A stretch of 34,361 bases of DNA from an uncultured delta proteobacterium (lineage in GTDB: Bacteria; Myxococcota_A; Polyangia; Polyangiales; JADJMO01), in contig CAIXWQ010000408.1 in the NCBI GenBank assembly GCA_903923175.1, forward strand, positions 1-34,361, given 5' to 3'. Both the position numbers and the translations under genes were made by a program. The notes under the pieces were generated by a model. It searched no databases. It was not told the DNA's origin and saw nothing but the letters and a program-made list of their open reading frames with translations. Below are positions 14,487 to 22,232 of the stretch, in pieces; the stretch's first letter is position 1, and each line of letters opens with the position of its first letter.

Positions 14487-15121
14487 TGGCCAAGCTCGAA
14501 GCACTCAAGCTCGGCAAGACGGCCGGCAAACGCTTCAAGTTCACGCGCAAGACCTCGTCTGGCGAAGCGGTGCCCGTCGAGGTCTTGATCGTGCCGCTCT
14601 CGCCGACCGACATCGACCGGGCGCGCATCGACGCGGAGAACTACTTCGAGTCGCTCCCCGACGCGAAGACGATGCCGCAGGCGACGCGCGACGAGATCGT
14701 CACCGACGCGCGCGAGGTGGAGACGCTCTCGCGGGCGCTCCGCGACGTCGACGCGCCGGAGGACATCTTCGCCGGCCCCGCGGCCATGCGCTCGCTGCTC
14801 ACGACGGCGGAGCTGGGCGTGCTGCTCAAGGCGTACGTCTTCCACCAGGATGACGTTGGCCCGCTGGCGTCGAAGCTCACCCCGGAGCGGTTCAATCAGG
14901 TCGTCGAGGACGTCGCCAAGACGGGTGAACTCGACCCTTTAGTGTTTTTCGACTCGCCCACGCAGAAGGAATGCATCATTTCTATGGCGCGCCTGCTGTG
15001 GAACTCACGGACGGACAGGTCATCTACTACCTCGGACTCCTCCGAGCGAGAGACCGAATCAACGAGCGAGTCCGCTCCGGAGAGAAGCGACGAGTCGAGC
15101 GACGCAACGCCGCCAGCGTAG
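14486..15121 (+). CDS. tail assembly chaperone, zero-frame product
   Basis: This 211-residue protein (if translated without frameshifting) sits between tube and tape measure, where tailed phages encode the chaperone that coats the tape measure during tail assembly. Residues ~25-150 form an alpha/beta domain (VPVEVLIVPLSPTDIDRARIDAE, then helices). After residue 152 the zero-frame C-terminus becomes Ser/Glu/Thr-rich and low in complexity. A canonical -1 slippery heptamer CCCTTTA lies at 14935-14941, and an open -1 frame continues to the tape measure start. So this gene probably makes a short and a longer, frameshifted form. Confidence 0.82.
   Translation: MAKLEALKLGKTAGKRFKFTRKTSSGEAVPVEVLIVPLSPTDIDRARIDAENYFESLPDAKTMPQATRDEIVTDAREVETLSRALRDVDAPEDIFAGPAAMRSLLTTAELGVLLKAYVFHQDDVGPLASKLTPERFNQVVEDVAKTGELDPLVFFDSPTQKECIISMARLLWNSRTDRSSTTSDSSERETESTSESAPERSDESSDATPPA
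14935..14941 (+). other. -1 programmed frameshift site CCCTTTA
   Basis: The heptamer fits X XXY YYZ exactly in the zero frame (gaC CCT TTA). TTA is very rare in this GC-rich genome. After tandem slippage, reading continues AGT GTT TTT CGA in the -1 frame. A second weaker candidate, G TTT TTC at 14944-14950, follows immediately. I see no strong downstream hairpin. Confidence 0.72.
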
Positions 15122-15207
15122 CGAGCAAGCTCCCGCGCGCGAATAGGGCCCAACAGGCCGCGCGTGCGGGCATTGCCGCTCCGAGCACGAAGGGCGCACC
15201 CCGATGA
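14941..15207 (+). CDS. tail assembly chaperone, -1 frame extension
   Basis: The -1 frame is open from the slippery site to the TGA at 15205-15207. That stop overlaps the tape measure ATG as ATGA (15204-15207). The extension contributes 88 residues: MHHFYGAPAVELTDGQVIYY, then LGLLRARDRINERVRSGEKRR and a basic Ala/Arg/Lys-rich end. The Gly-rich/helical, basic extension resembles the T domain of such chaperones, which contacts the tape measure. The full frameshift product would be about 240 residues (152 + 88). The ATG at 14971 could also allow a free-standing 78-residue peptide, but no good ribosome-binding site precedes it. Confidence 0.7.
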   Translation, partial: SVFRLAHAEGMHHFYGAPAVELTDGQVIYYLGLLRARDRINERVRSGEKRRVERRNAASVASKLPRANRAQQAARAGIAAPSTKGAPR

Positions 15208-17738
15208 CCGAACGCAGCCTCGTCTACAAGATCACCGTCCGCGGCCAGGCCGAAGGGGTGAGCGCGATCCGCTCGATCGCGGACGCGGCTGCGCGTGCGT
15301 CACGCGAGGAGGCGAAGGCCGAGCAGGAGACGGCGCGCTCGAAGTCCGCCTCGCGCCGACGCTCGACCGACGACGCGAAGAAGAGCATCGACGAGGAGTC
15401 GAAGCACGCGACGATGCTGTCGCGCCTGAACCAGAAGCTCGAGGCTCAGCGCGCCAAGGACGCCGAGAAGGGCGCCAAGGACCGCGAGAAGGCCGCGGTC
15501 AAGTCGGGCGACAACATCGTCAAGGCGCTCAACAAGGAACTCCGCGAGCACGAGAAGGTCGAGAAGTCGAAGACCAAGCTCACGGAGCGCGAGGCCGCAG
15601 CGCGCGTGAAGGTAGAGACGAAGTCCGCGGACGACATCCGCCGATTCGTCGAGCGCTCGGAGGCTGCCACCGCGCAGCACGCGATGCAGCAGCGCCGGCA
15701 GGCCGCCTCGCAGGCGCAGCGCGACGCACGCCAGTTCGCGCGAGACCGCGCGTTCGAGGAGCGCCGCCTCTACAAGGGGCTCGCAACCGGCGTGTCGGAG
15801 GGCCTCGGTGGCGCGCTGAACTACAGCGCCGGCCTCGTCTCGCGCGGCGCGCGCGGCATCGCGTCCGGCATGGGCCTCGAGCGCGGCTACGACGTGTCCG
15901 ACATCGTCGGCGAGAAGATGCGCGTCGACCAGCTCATGCAGTCGATCTCCATCGAGGCGCGCAACGCCGGCACGTCGTTCGGTGGCGCGGGCTCGTTCGA
16001 CAAGCGGGCGGGCACCGCAAAGCTGGCATCGGTCGCGAAGGACACCGGCTACACGCAGGAGGAACTCGGGGGCGCGCTCGACGCCTACTCCGAGAAGGGC
16101 TCCGGCGCGACGGGCCTCCGCGACCTCGACAAGATCGCGATGCAGTCCCGGGCGATGGGCGCCGACCCGGCGTCGGTCGCGCGGCTGCGCGCGAACCTCG
16201 GCATGCACGGCATGTCCTCCGACGCGCAGGACAGCTTCATCGCGCGCATGCACTTCGTCGGCAAGACGGGCGTGTTTCGTGCGTCCGACATGGCCGCGCA
16301 GTCCGAACAGATGCTCGCGGCGTTCGGGCCCGACATCGAGAAGGGCGGCAACAACTTCCTGGCCTTCGCGAACGAGGCTCGCAAGAGCACCGGCGGCGGC
16401 GCGCAGGCCCGCACCGCGTTCGACTCCGCGCTCGACACGGTCGACAAGAAGCGCTCGAAGATTGAGGCGCTCGGCGTCAAGTACGCGGACGCGAACGGCG
16501 AGAGCCGCGACAAGGTCGAGATCATCAAGGACATCATCGCGGCCGAGGGCGGCGACCGAACGCGGCTCTCGAAAATCTTCGACCCGTCGCGCAGCGGCAA
16601 GGCGATCACGACGCTGGTCGACGCCTACAACGGCAAGAACCCCGCCGTGCCGGGCATGAAGGGGCACGCCGCGATGGACGCGCTCCTCGCGGGCGACGAG
16701 TCGCTCAAGAACGCCAACATGGGCGAGATGCAGAAGGACGCGAACGAGGCGATGTCCTCGCAGTCCGTGCAGGTCGCGAAGGCGATGGAGTCGCTCCGGC
16801 AGAAGATCGGCGAGAAGCTCCTCCCCATCATCGACAGGCTCGTCGAGAAGCTGCCGAAGTTCCTCGAGAGCCTCGACGCCGTCACCGGGTGGATCACCAG
16901 CCACCCCCTCGCGTCCGCGGGCGCGGCGGTCGGCGGGTCGCTGGCCTTCGGGTTCGCGAAGCAGGGGCTGCAGGTCGCCGCGAACAGCGGGGCCCGGTAC
17001 CTGGCCGGCAAGCTCGTGAACACCGTCCCTGGCGCCGGTGGCGTGCTCGGAGGGGCCATCGGGAACGCCATCGCCGGTGCTGGCGGCGGCTCGCCCGTCT
17101 ACGTCACGAACTGGCCGGGCGGCGGCATCGGGGGCGGCCTCAGCCTGCCTGGTGGCGGCGGGGCGCTCGGCGGGGGCGCTCTCTCGGAAGGCGCGCTCGC
17201 GGCGGCCGGGTCGGCGTCGGGCGCTGCCGTCATGGGCACCGCGATCGCGGCGGCTGTGAGCCTCGCGATCATCGCGGCGATCGGCGACGGCGTGGTCAAC
17301 AACCACGACACCTCGGGCAAGCCGAAGGTGAGCCGAGAGGCGACCGAGGAGGACAAGGCCGAACTCGCCGCCGGACGCGCTGCCGAGAAGGAAAAGAAGG
17401 AGACGATCGAGAACACGATCGCCTACGGCACCAACCCCACGGGCGACAACAAGGACGTGTGGAAGGCGGGGCGAGACCTCGACGCCGCGCGCGGGAAGAA
17501 GTGGGCCTACGAGGCGCTCGCCAAGGACGCCGTCGTCGAGACCCGCGAGATGTACGGCCCCGGGCAGGGCGCCAAGGGCAACACCGCGATGTGGGCGCAG
17601 ACGGGCGGCGACGGCTCCGGCGTGGTGGGCAACTTCCACAAGGAGCTGAAGGAGGCGACCAAGGCCATGGAGAACTTCAAGAACGCCGCGCGCGAGGCTA
17701 AGGGCGGCTTCTCGGTGTTCAAGGGGCCGGGCGTCTGA
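15204..17738 (+). CDS. tail tape measure protein
   Basis: This is the longest gene in the window (844 residues), directly after the chaperone. Residues ~25-200 are Lys/Arg/Glu/Ala-rich coiled coil (EEAKAEQETARS, EKAAVKSGDNIVKALNKE). Residues ~260-540 resemble the TP901-type tape measure core, with GYTQEELGGALDAYSEKGSGA and many Gly-rich turns. Hydrophobic and Gly-rich segments lie at ~570-690 (SAGAAVGGSLAFGFA, MGTAIAAAVSLAIIAAIGDG), as expected for the part that helps DNA cross the inner membrane. Tape measure length sets tail length at roughly 0.15 nm per residue, so ~125 nm is a fair guess. It starts by ATGA overlap and ends one base into the next ATG (TGATG). Confidence 0.9.
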   Translation: MTERSLVYKITVRGQAEGVSAIRSIADAAARASREEAKAEQETARSKSASRRRSTDDAKKSIDEESKHATMLSRLNQKLEAQRAKDAEKGAKDREKAAVKSGDNIVKALNKELREHEKVEKSKTKLTEREAAARVKVETKSADDIRRFVERSEAATAQHAMQQRRQAASQAQRDARQFARDRAFEERRLYKGLATGVSEGLGGALNYSAGLVSRGARGIASGMGLERGYDVSDIVGEKMRVDQLMQSISIEARNAGTSFGGAGSFDKRAGTAKLASVAKDTGYTQEELGGALDAYSEKGSGATGLRDLDKIAMQSRAMGADPASVARLRANLGMHGMSSDAQDSFIARMHFVGKTGVFRASDMAAQSEQMLAAFGPDIEKGGNNFLAFANEARKSTGGGAQARTAFDSALDTVDKKRSKIEALGVKYADANGESRDKVEIIKDIIAAEGGDRTRLSKIFDPSRSGKAITTLVDAYNGKNPAVPGMKGHAAMDALLAGDESLKNANMGEMQKDANEAMSSQSVQVAKAMESLRQKIGEKLLPIIDRLVEKLPKFLESLDAVTGWITSHPLASAGAAVGGSLAFGFAKQGLQVAANSGARYLAGKLVNTVPGAGGVLGGAIGNAIAGAGGGSPVYVTNWPGGGIGGGLSLPGGGGALGGGALSEGALAAAGSASGAAVMGTAIAAAVSLAIIAAIGDGVVNNHDTSGKPKVSREATEEDKAELAAGRAAEKEKKETIENTIAYGTNPTGDNKDVWKAGRDLDAARGKKWAYEALAKDAVVETREMYGPGQGAKGNTAMWAQTGGDGSGVVGNFHKELKEATKAMENFKNAAREAKGGFSVFKGPGV

Positions 17739-18160
17739 TGCCGTACTACCGCGCCTACTTCGCATCGCGCGCGCTCGCGGAAGAGGCCGAGTCGGTGGCC
17801 ATCGCCAACATCCGCGCCGACTACGCCGCGATCGCGCTGCTCGACCCCGACATCGCGGGCGGCCTCGCGGTCGCGACGGACGCGCCGACATCGCGCTTCG
17901 AGTGCACGAGCGTCACGCCGCTCCCCGCGGGCGCCGTGCCGGTTGGGACGCAGACGTACAGCACCGTCACGTGGCTCGTGACGACGCCGGACGGCATGCC
18001 GTCGACCTGCAGCTCGATCATGCCGGACACGAACGCACCCGTGGTTGGCGGCATCGAGTACCACGCCGTCGGGGCCCCTCTCGATTGGCAGACGCGGGTC
18101 GCGGCAGCGGGTGACGGGCGCTGGCTCGTCGAGCTGTACACGACGCCGCTGGGGAGCTGA
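17738..18160 (+). CDS. hypothetical tail-region protein (140 aa)
   Basis: I do not recognise this protein. It begins MPYYRAYFASRALAEEAESV with a likely N-terminal helix. A beta-rich domain follows with TYSTVTWLVTTPDG and GRWLVELYTTPLGS, and there are two cysteines. It lies between the tape measure and the Mu N-like gene, an extra gene relative to Mu. TGATG coupling with the tape measure and 2-nt spacing to the next gene place it firmly in the tail operon. A baseplate or tape-measure-associated protein is likely from position alone. Confidence 0.68.
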   Translation: MPYYRAYFASRALAEEAESVAIANIRADYAAIALLDPDIAGGLAVATDAPTSRFECTSVTPLPAGAVPVGTQTYSTVTWLVTTPDGMPSTCSSIMPDTNAPVVGGIEYHAVGAPLDWQTRVAAAGDGRWLVELYTTPLGS

Positions 18161-18162
18161 GC

Positions 18163-19074
18163 ATGGCCGACGAGACCATCTTCGAGACGCTGCAGGAGGG
18201 GAGCTACGACGGCATCGTCATCCCCGTGCAGAGCATCCGGCTCTCGACCGGCACGCGACAGGTGTTCCACGAGTACGTGTTCCGCCCCGGCGCCGACATC
18301 GAGCCGACGGGGCGCGAGCCCGTCACCGGGATGCTGACGGCCACGTACGTGAACGACCTCGAAGACGTGGGCGGCACGAACGACCTGTGGCCGGGCGCTC
18401 TTACCCTGCTGCGATCGCGCGCCCAGGAGCAGAAGGCGGGCCCGCTCGTCATCCCCACGCTCGGCACGCTCCCCTTCGCGTTCATCCACGTGGAGGAGAA
18501 CTACACCGAGGGGCTCGTCGACGGCGCGACCGTGACGATCTCGTTCGCCGAGGACTCGTCTGCGCAGTTCAGCAACCTCGGAGTGAAGAGCGCGCGGTCG
18601 AACCTGTCCGCGGCCGCCGAGAAGGCCGACGCCGCAGTCCCATCGAGCGCGCTCGCCAGCGCCCTGAGCGGCCTCGACGACAACGGCAGCGGCTCGATGT
18701 CGTTCGCCAACGCCGTCGCGAACGTCCTCGGACAGCTCGAGCAGGCGCAGGACAGCATCGCGCGGCCGATCCGCCAGCTGCAGCAGATCGCGCAGGCCGT
18801 CGACGACGTGATCGGTGCGGTCTCGTCGCTGATGTCGCCGAGCAGCTGGGAGGCGTTCGAGGCGCTCCGCGACCTCAAGTCGACGGCGCTCGCCGCGGCC
18901 GACGAGGTCTCGCGCGCGCAGGATCTCAGGAGCTACCGCACGCCCGTGACGACGAACATCGCCGCGATCGCGCTGGCGACGAAGAACACGATCGACGAGC
19001 TGCTCGCGATCAACGTCTTCGAGGACGCGAACGACATCGACGCGAACACCTCGCTGCTCGTCTTCGTTCGCTGA
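18163..19074 (+). CDS. DNA circularisation/baseplate protein, Mu N-like
   Basis: The N-terminal ~125 residues fit the DNA_circ_N pattern found in Mu N and relatives: LQEGSYDGIVIPVQS, a HEYVFRPGADIEPTGRE block, VTGMLTATYVNDL, LTLLRSRAQE, GPLVIPTLGTLPFAFIHVEENYTEG and TVTISFAED (each read separately). The C-terminal half is a long helical region with a hinge. In Mu-like virions this protein belongs to the central baseplate hub that caps the tube; the family name comes from an older proposal about genome circularisation. It is followed by a 55-bp spacer and the hub gene. Confidence 0.8.
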   Translation: MADETIFETLQEGSYDGIVIPVQSIRLSTGTRQVFHEYVFRPGADIEPTGREPVTGMLTATYVNDLEDVGGTNDLWPGALTLLRSRAQEQKAGPLVIPTLGTLPFAFIHVEENYTEGLVDGATVTISFAEDSSAQFSNLGVKSARSNLSAAAEKADAAVPSSALASALSGLDDNGSGSMSFANAVANVLGQLEQAQDSIARPIRQLQQIAQAVDDVIGAVSSLMSPSSWEAFEALRDLKSTALAAADEVSRAQDLRSYRTPVTTNIAAIALATKNTIDELLAINVFEDANDIDANTSLLVFVR

Positions 19075-19129
19075 CCTCGCGACCACCATCCAGCACCGCG
19101 AGCGCCGCACGCGCTCGTGCCGGTGACGT

Positions 19130-20308
19130 ATGCCCATCGACTGGAAGAGCCCGAACGCGACCAACGTCGTGGTCGAGGTCGACGGAGTCGCGTTCGACTT
19201 CTTCCACGACTACCACGTGGGGATCGACCTGCTGAACCCCGGCGGGGAGTTTCACTTCGTCGCGTCGCAGATCGCAGGCAAGCGCGGCGTGCGCGAGAAC
19301 CTTGGGCCGAAGGGGCTCTCTCCCGGCCGCAAGTCCCGCGTGTCCGTCGTCACGCAGTACGCGACGACGCTGCAGCACACGGGCCGCATCTACGACGTCG
19401 TGTACGAGGCGGCGCCGAAGCAGGGCTCGCTCGTGCGCGTCATCGTGCGCGACCACATGCACGCGCTCGTGCAGGCCGACGCGATGCCGAGCCTGTCGCT
19501 CGACAACGCCTCGCTCGCCGACGTCATCAAGGCCGTGGCCGCGCCGTTCGGCTTCTCGTCCGCCAACATCACGATCGACACCGACGCGAGCCGCTCGATC
19601 CTGACCGGCAAGGCCGTCGGTGGCGCCACGCTCTCCGCGCAGGCGCCGGTGGACCTCGAGTCGTACAAGGTCGACCAGGCGCTGCCGAACGCGGGCGAGA
19701 GCGGCTTCGGCTTCATCACGCGGCACGCGCGCCGGTTCGGCCTGCTCGTGTGGGGGACGCCGGACGGGAAGCTCGTCGTCGGCCGCCCGAACTACACGCA
19801 GAAGCCGCTCTACGAGTTCGTGCTGAAGCAGGCGAACAAGGGCATCAACAACAACGTCAAGCACGGCTCGCGGCACCTGTCGTTCGCGCAGCGGCCGAGC
19901 GAGATCCACGTCTACGGCAAGACCTTCGGCGGGGACTTCTCGCGCTCGCACGTGCACGAGGTCGTCTACGACGAGGAGGTTCGCGCAGCGGGCATCTACG
20001 CGCCGATGACGGTCCACGACCACAACGCGCGCGACTCCGCGCAGGCGCGCGAGCGTGGGGCGTACGAGCTGGGGAAGCGGAAGCAGACCAGCGACATCGT
20101 GCAGATGACGATGCGCGGGCACTGCGGCATCGACGGTGCAGTCTACGCGATCGACACCATCGGCAACGTGCAGTTCGACTCCGCCAACGTCGACTCGGGC
20201 ATGTACCTGACCAAGCGCACCTTCATTGGCGCCAAGGCCAACGGCCGCGAGACGACCGTCACGCTCGTGCCGAAGAACTCGATCGTGCTCGGAGAGGGCG
20301 CCCGATGA
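19130..20308 (+). CDS. baseplate hub protein, Mu P (gp44)-like
   Basis: The 392-residue protein corresponds to Mu gp44, a T4 gp27-like trimeric hub that adapts the six-fold tube to the three-fold spike. Visible features are an N-terminal strand-rich domain (NVVVEVDGVAFDFFHDYHVGID), GRIYDVVYEA, VRVIVRDHMHALVQAD, LADVIKAVAAPFG, GESGFGFITRHARRFGLLV and DGKLVVGRPNY. The block ESGFGFITRHARRFGLL is the common late-control/hub signature (usually E.....L...A...G.L). Its stop overlaps the spike gene start as ATGA. Confidence 0.85.
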   Translation: MPIDWKSPNATNVVVEVDGVAFDFFHDYHVGIDLLNPGGEFHFVASQIAGKRGVRENLGPKGLSPGRKSRVSVVTQYATTLQHTGRIYDVVYEAAPKQGSLVRVIVRDHMHALVQADAMPSLSLDNASLADVIKAVAAPFGFSSANITIDTDASRSILTGKAVGGATLSAQAPVDLESYKVDQALPNAGESGFGFITRHARRFGLLVWGTPDGKLVVGRPNYTQKPLYEFVLKQANKGINNNVKHGSRHLSFAQRPSEIHVYGKTFGGDFSRSHVHEVVYDEEVRAAGIYAPMTVHDHNARDSAQARERGAYELGKRKQTSDIVQMTMRGHCGIDGAVYAIDTIGNVQFDSANVDSGMYLTKRTFIGAKANGRETTVTLVPKNSIVLGEGAR

Positions 20309-21087
20309 AGCTCGAATTTGCGACGGCGTACGGGCACCGTTTCACGACGACGAACAAGGCGCTGCAGTTGCAGTGCGTGACCGACGTGACCGGCGGCAAC
20401 GCGAACGCGTCGCGGGGCGCGTACGGCGACTGCATGGTCGGCTCGTGGTGCCTGATCGCCCCGCCGGCTGCGCCCACCGTCGACACGGCCGGCAACGTCA
20501 CATCGGCGTGCGAGGTCGCGGGCGTCCAGGTCGGTGACCAGATCATCGCCCTGGGCCAGCGCGACGTCCGGTGGAGCAAGTTCGGGCAGGACGCGAAGCC
20601 GGGCGAGGTCGCGCTCTTCAACGCGTGGGGCGCGCGGCTCTTCCTCGGGCAGAACGCCATCGCCATCAACGCGCGCGGCGCGTTCATCTCCTTCGACTAC
20701 GCCAACAAGAAGGTCGGGATCGCGGGCTACTCGGCGACGCCGGGCGGGGGCGCGCCCTACTTCACGATGGACACGCTCTCGGCGGGCATGGTCTCCGCGA
20801 CCGGCGGCGCGTCGGTGAACGTGAAGGACGATCAGGCGACGCTGAGCGGCGCGAGCATCTCGCTGAACGGCGGCACCGTCGTCATCGGCACCGGAGCGAC
20901 CGACTTCGTCGCGCTCGCGTCGCTCATCATGGCGGAGCTGAACGTCATCAAGTTCTACCTGAACACGCACTACCACAACGTGCCCGCGCTCGGTGCCAGC
21001 TCCACGCCGTTCATCGTGCTCGTGGGTCCGGCGCCAGCCGCGTACAACCCCGGCCCGGTCGCGTCGACGCGGGCGAAGTGCGCCTAG
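20305..21087 (+). CDS. baseplate spike protein, Mu gp45-like
   Basis: A 260-residue protein directly after the hub gene. The N-terminal ~115 residues would form an OB-like domain. DAKPGEVALFNAWGARLFLG near residues 95-115 matches the spike-family transition (PGE-x-A-h-x-N). Repetitive short strands follow (ISLNGGTVVIG), as in a triple-stranded beta-helix needle, and HYHNVPALG occurs near the C-terminus. His/Asn pairs at spike tips can bind iron in P2 and phi92-type needles, but I cannot show that here. The stop codon lies inside the palindrome CTAG, which also supplies the stop of the convergent lipoprotein gene. Confidence 0.8.
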   Translation: MKLEFATAYGHRFTTTNKALQLQCVTDVTGGNANASRGAYGDCMVGSWCLIAPPAAPTVDTAGNVTSACEVAGVQVGDQIIALGQRDVRWSKFGQDAKPGEVALFNAWGARLFLGQNAIAINARGAFISFDYANKKVGIAGYSATPGGGAPYFTMDTLSAGMVSATGGASVNVKDDQATLSGASISLNGGTVVIGTGATDFVALASLIMAELNVIKFYLNTHYHNVPALGASSTPFIVLVGPAPAAYNPGPVASTRAKCA

Positions 21088-21848
21088 AGCGACGTCGCGA
21101 CGAACGATGACGCCGGTACTTCCTCGAGCGCAGCGAACGTCAGGTTGCTCGGCGTAGACCAGATGTAGAGGCCGGTGGCCAAGGTGCACGCGCCCGCCTG
21201 CATCACGTAGAACGCGCTCGGCGTGCGCACCGAGTGCCCGCGTCGGACGTGCGCGCCGCCAGCCTCGTCGACGATGCCGAGCATGGGCAGGTTGATGTCG
21301 GCGCCAGGCAGGAGCGGAGTGGCCACGAATGTCGCGTCTGGCGAGCACGCCCATCCTGGGTAGGCGACGACGGGCCCGCGCGCGATCGGCAGACACCGGA
21401 GCGAGCCATCAGCGTGGCGCGCGAACGCACACGGCGCTGGCGACACGAGGACGCCAGCCGGCGGGGCCGAGTCGAAGCAGCCCTTGCCAGGCATCCAGTA
21501 CAGGCGCGGCGCCCCCGACTCGCATCGATGCTGCTCGAGCACGAGCGGGTCGGCGGGCGTCTCCGGCGCGACGTCGGGGGTCGCGTCCACAGCACCGGCC
21601 TCGAGCGCGTCCATGGCCGACGCGTCACCGTCGTCGGCAGCCTCGGGCGCAGCATCTGCAGCGACCTCGGCGGGCGCATCGCGACCGCTCGTGTCGGCCG
21701 CAGCCTCGACGTCCGGCGTCGTCGCGGTGTCGGCGATCTGCGCGTCGCCTCCCGTGTCGGGTGCGGCGGCGAAACCTGGCGTGCTGGACGAGCAGCCACC
21801 GAGAGTGACGGCGAGTGACGCGGCGGCGAGCGTTCTACGAGAGAGCAT
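21084..21848 (-). CDS. reverse-strand lipoprotein (cargo/moron gene)
   Basis: This is the only clear minus-strand gene within the tail operon. The product (254 residues from ATG; a GTG three bases upstream is also possible) has a lipoprotein signal peptide MLSRRTLAAASLAVTLGGC with Cys19. An Asp/Ala/Thr/Glu-rich linker follows to about residue 105, then a C-terminal domain with six cysteines, including CAFARHADGSLRCLP and YPGWACSPDA. Myxobacterial surface proteins often have such acidic linkers and a C-x-F-x-x-A-x-DG-x-x-RCLP motif, so the gene looks host-derived. It should be exported and lipid-anchored. Orientation, own promoter candidate and position suggest a lysogenic-conversion or superinfection-exclusion gene, but no function is shown. 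Both this gene and the spike gene stop in CTAG at 21084-21087. Confidence 0.82.
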   Translation of the reverse strand: MLSRRTLAAASLAVTLGGCSSSTPGFAAAPDTGGDAQIADTATTPDVEAAADTSGRDAPAEVAADAAPEAADDGDASAMDALEAGAVDATPDVAPETPADPLVLEQHRCESGAPRLYWMPGKGCFDSAPPAGVLVSPAPCAFARHADGSLRCLPIARGPVVAYPGWACSPDATFVATPLLPGADINLPMLGIVDEAGGAHVRRGHSVRTPSAFYVMQAGACTLATGLYIWSTPSNLTFAALEEVPASSFVATSL

Positions 21849-21857
21849 CACCGCTGA

Positions 21858-21884
21858 ACCTTACCAGGCGCAGCGCTTCGTCAA
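21858..21884 (-). promoter_or_regulatory. possible promoter of the lipoprotein gene
   Basis: On the minus strand TTGACG (21879-21884) is followed, after a 15-bp spacer, by TAAGGT (21858-21863). It ends only about 10 bp before the lipoprotein start at 21848, so the transcript would be nearly leaderless. The -35 match is good, but the spacer is short and the -10 poor. It is offered mainly because a reverse-strand gene in this place needs its own promoter. Confidence 0.3.
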
Positions 21885-21896
21885 GGGGACGCGCCA

Positions 21897-22232
21897 ATGA
21901 GCTGCGGATTCGCGCTGCTGGCGCTGCCCCTCGGGGGGCTCTCTCTTCCTGGCGTCCCGCTCCCCGCTCTGCCGAGCGTGCCAAGCGCGCCGGCCATCCC
22001 GTTTCCTGGCGTCGACCCGCCACCGCCGGCCCTCCCGTCTCCGGTCGCCGGCCTGACGCTGCCTGGCGTGCCGCTGCCGGCGGTCCCTGTGCTCCCGACG
22101 GCGCCGCCCGTCCCTTTCCCCGGCACTGACGTCTCGTCGCTCCTGGGAGCCATTCCGGGGCTCTCGCTGCCCGGCGTGCCGGTGCCCGCGCTCCCTTCCG
22201 TGCCGTCCGTCCCGCCCTGCCCCATCCCATGA
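21897..22232 (+). CDS. Pro/Leu-rich repeat protein
   Basis: An 111-residue protein made almost wholly of Pro, Leu, Val, Ala, Gly and Ser. Imperfect repeats of the form L-x-LPGVPLPALPSVPSAP plus IPFPG occur at about residues 15-40, 52-77 and 89-109. The first residues are MSCGFALLALPLGG and a second Cys lies at the end (PPCPIP). No charged residues except two Asp are present. The stop overlaps the gp46-like start as ATGA (22229-22232), which supports a real gene rather than chance. I do not know the family. Its place between spike and gp25-like wedge suggests a baseplate component, for example an extended polyproline-type element lining or decorating the spike. Confidence 0.65.
   Translation: MSCGFALLALPLGGLSLPGVPLPALPSVPSAPAIPFPGVDPPPPALPSPVAGLTLPGVPLPAVPVLPTAPPVPFPGTDVSSLLGAIPGLSLPGVPVPALPSVPSVPPCPIP

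Noticed and set aside
14944-14950. G TTT TTC as the main slippery site
   Set aside because: After slippage the P-site pairing would have a mismatch, whereas CCCTTTA nine bases upstream allows full re-pairing at most positions. It is kept only as a secondary candidate.
14971-15207. Independent small gene starting at ATG 14971
   Set aside because: No good ribosome-binding site precedes it, and the same frame is open back to a canonical slippery heptamer, so a frameshift extension explains it better.
15164-16465. 433-codon plus-strand frame overlapping the tape measure gene
   Set aside because: Extremely Arg/Ala/Gly-rich with no structure; a +1-frame shadow of the tape measure gene.
15300-17891. 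863-codon open frame on the minus strand
   Set aside because: It lies opposite the tape measure gene and its neighbour and is rich in Arg, Leu, Val and Ala, as expected of the antisense of GC-rich codons. No domain is recognisable and the plus strand has a convincing tape measure protein.
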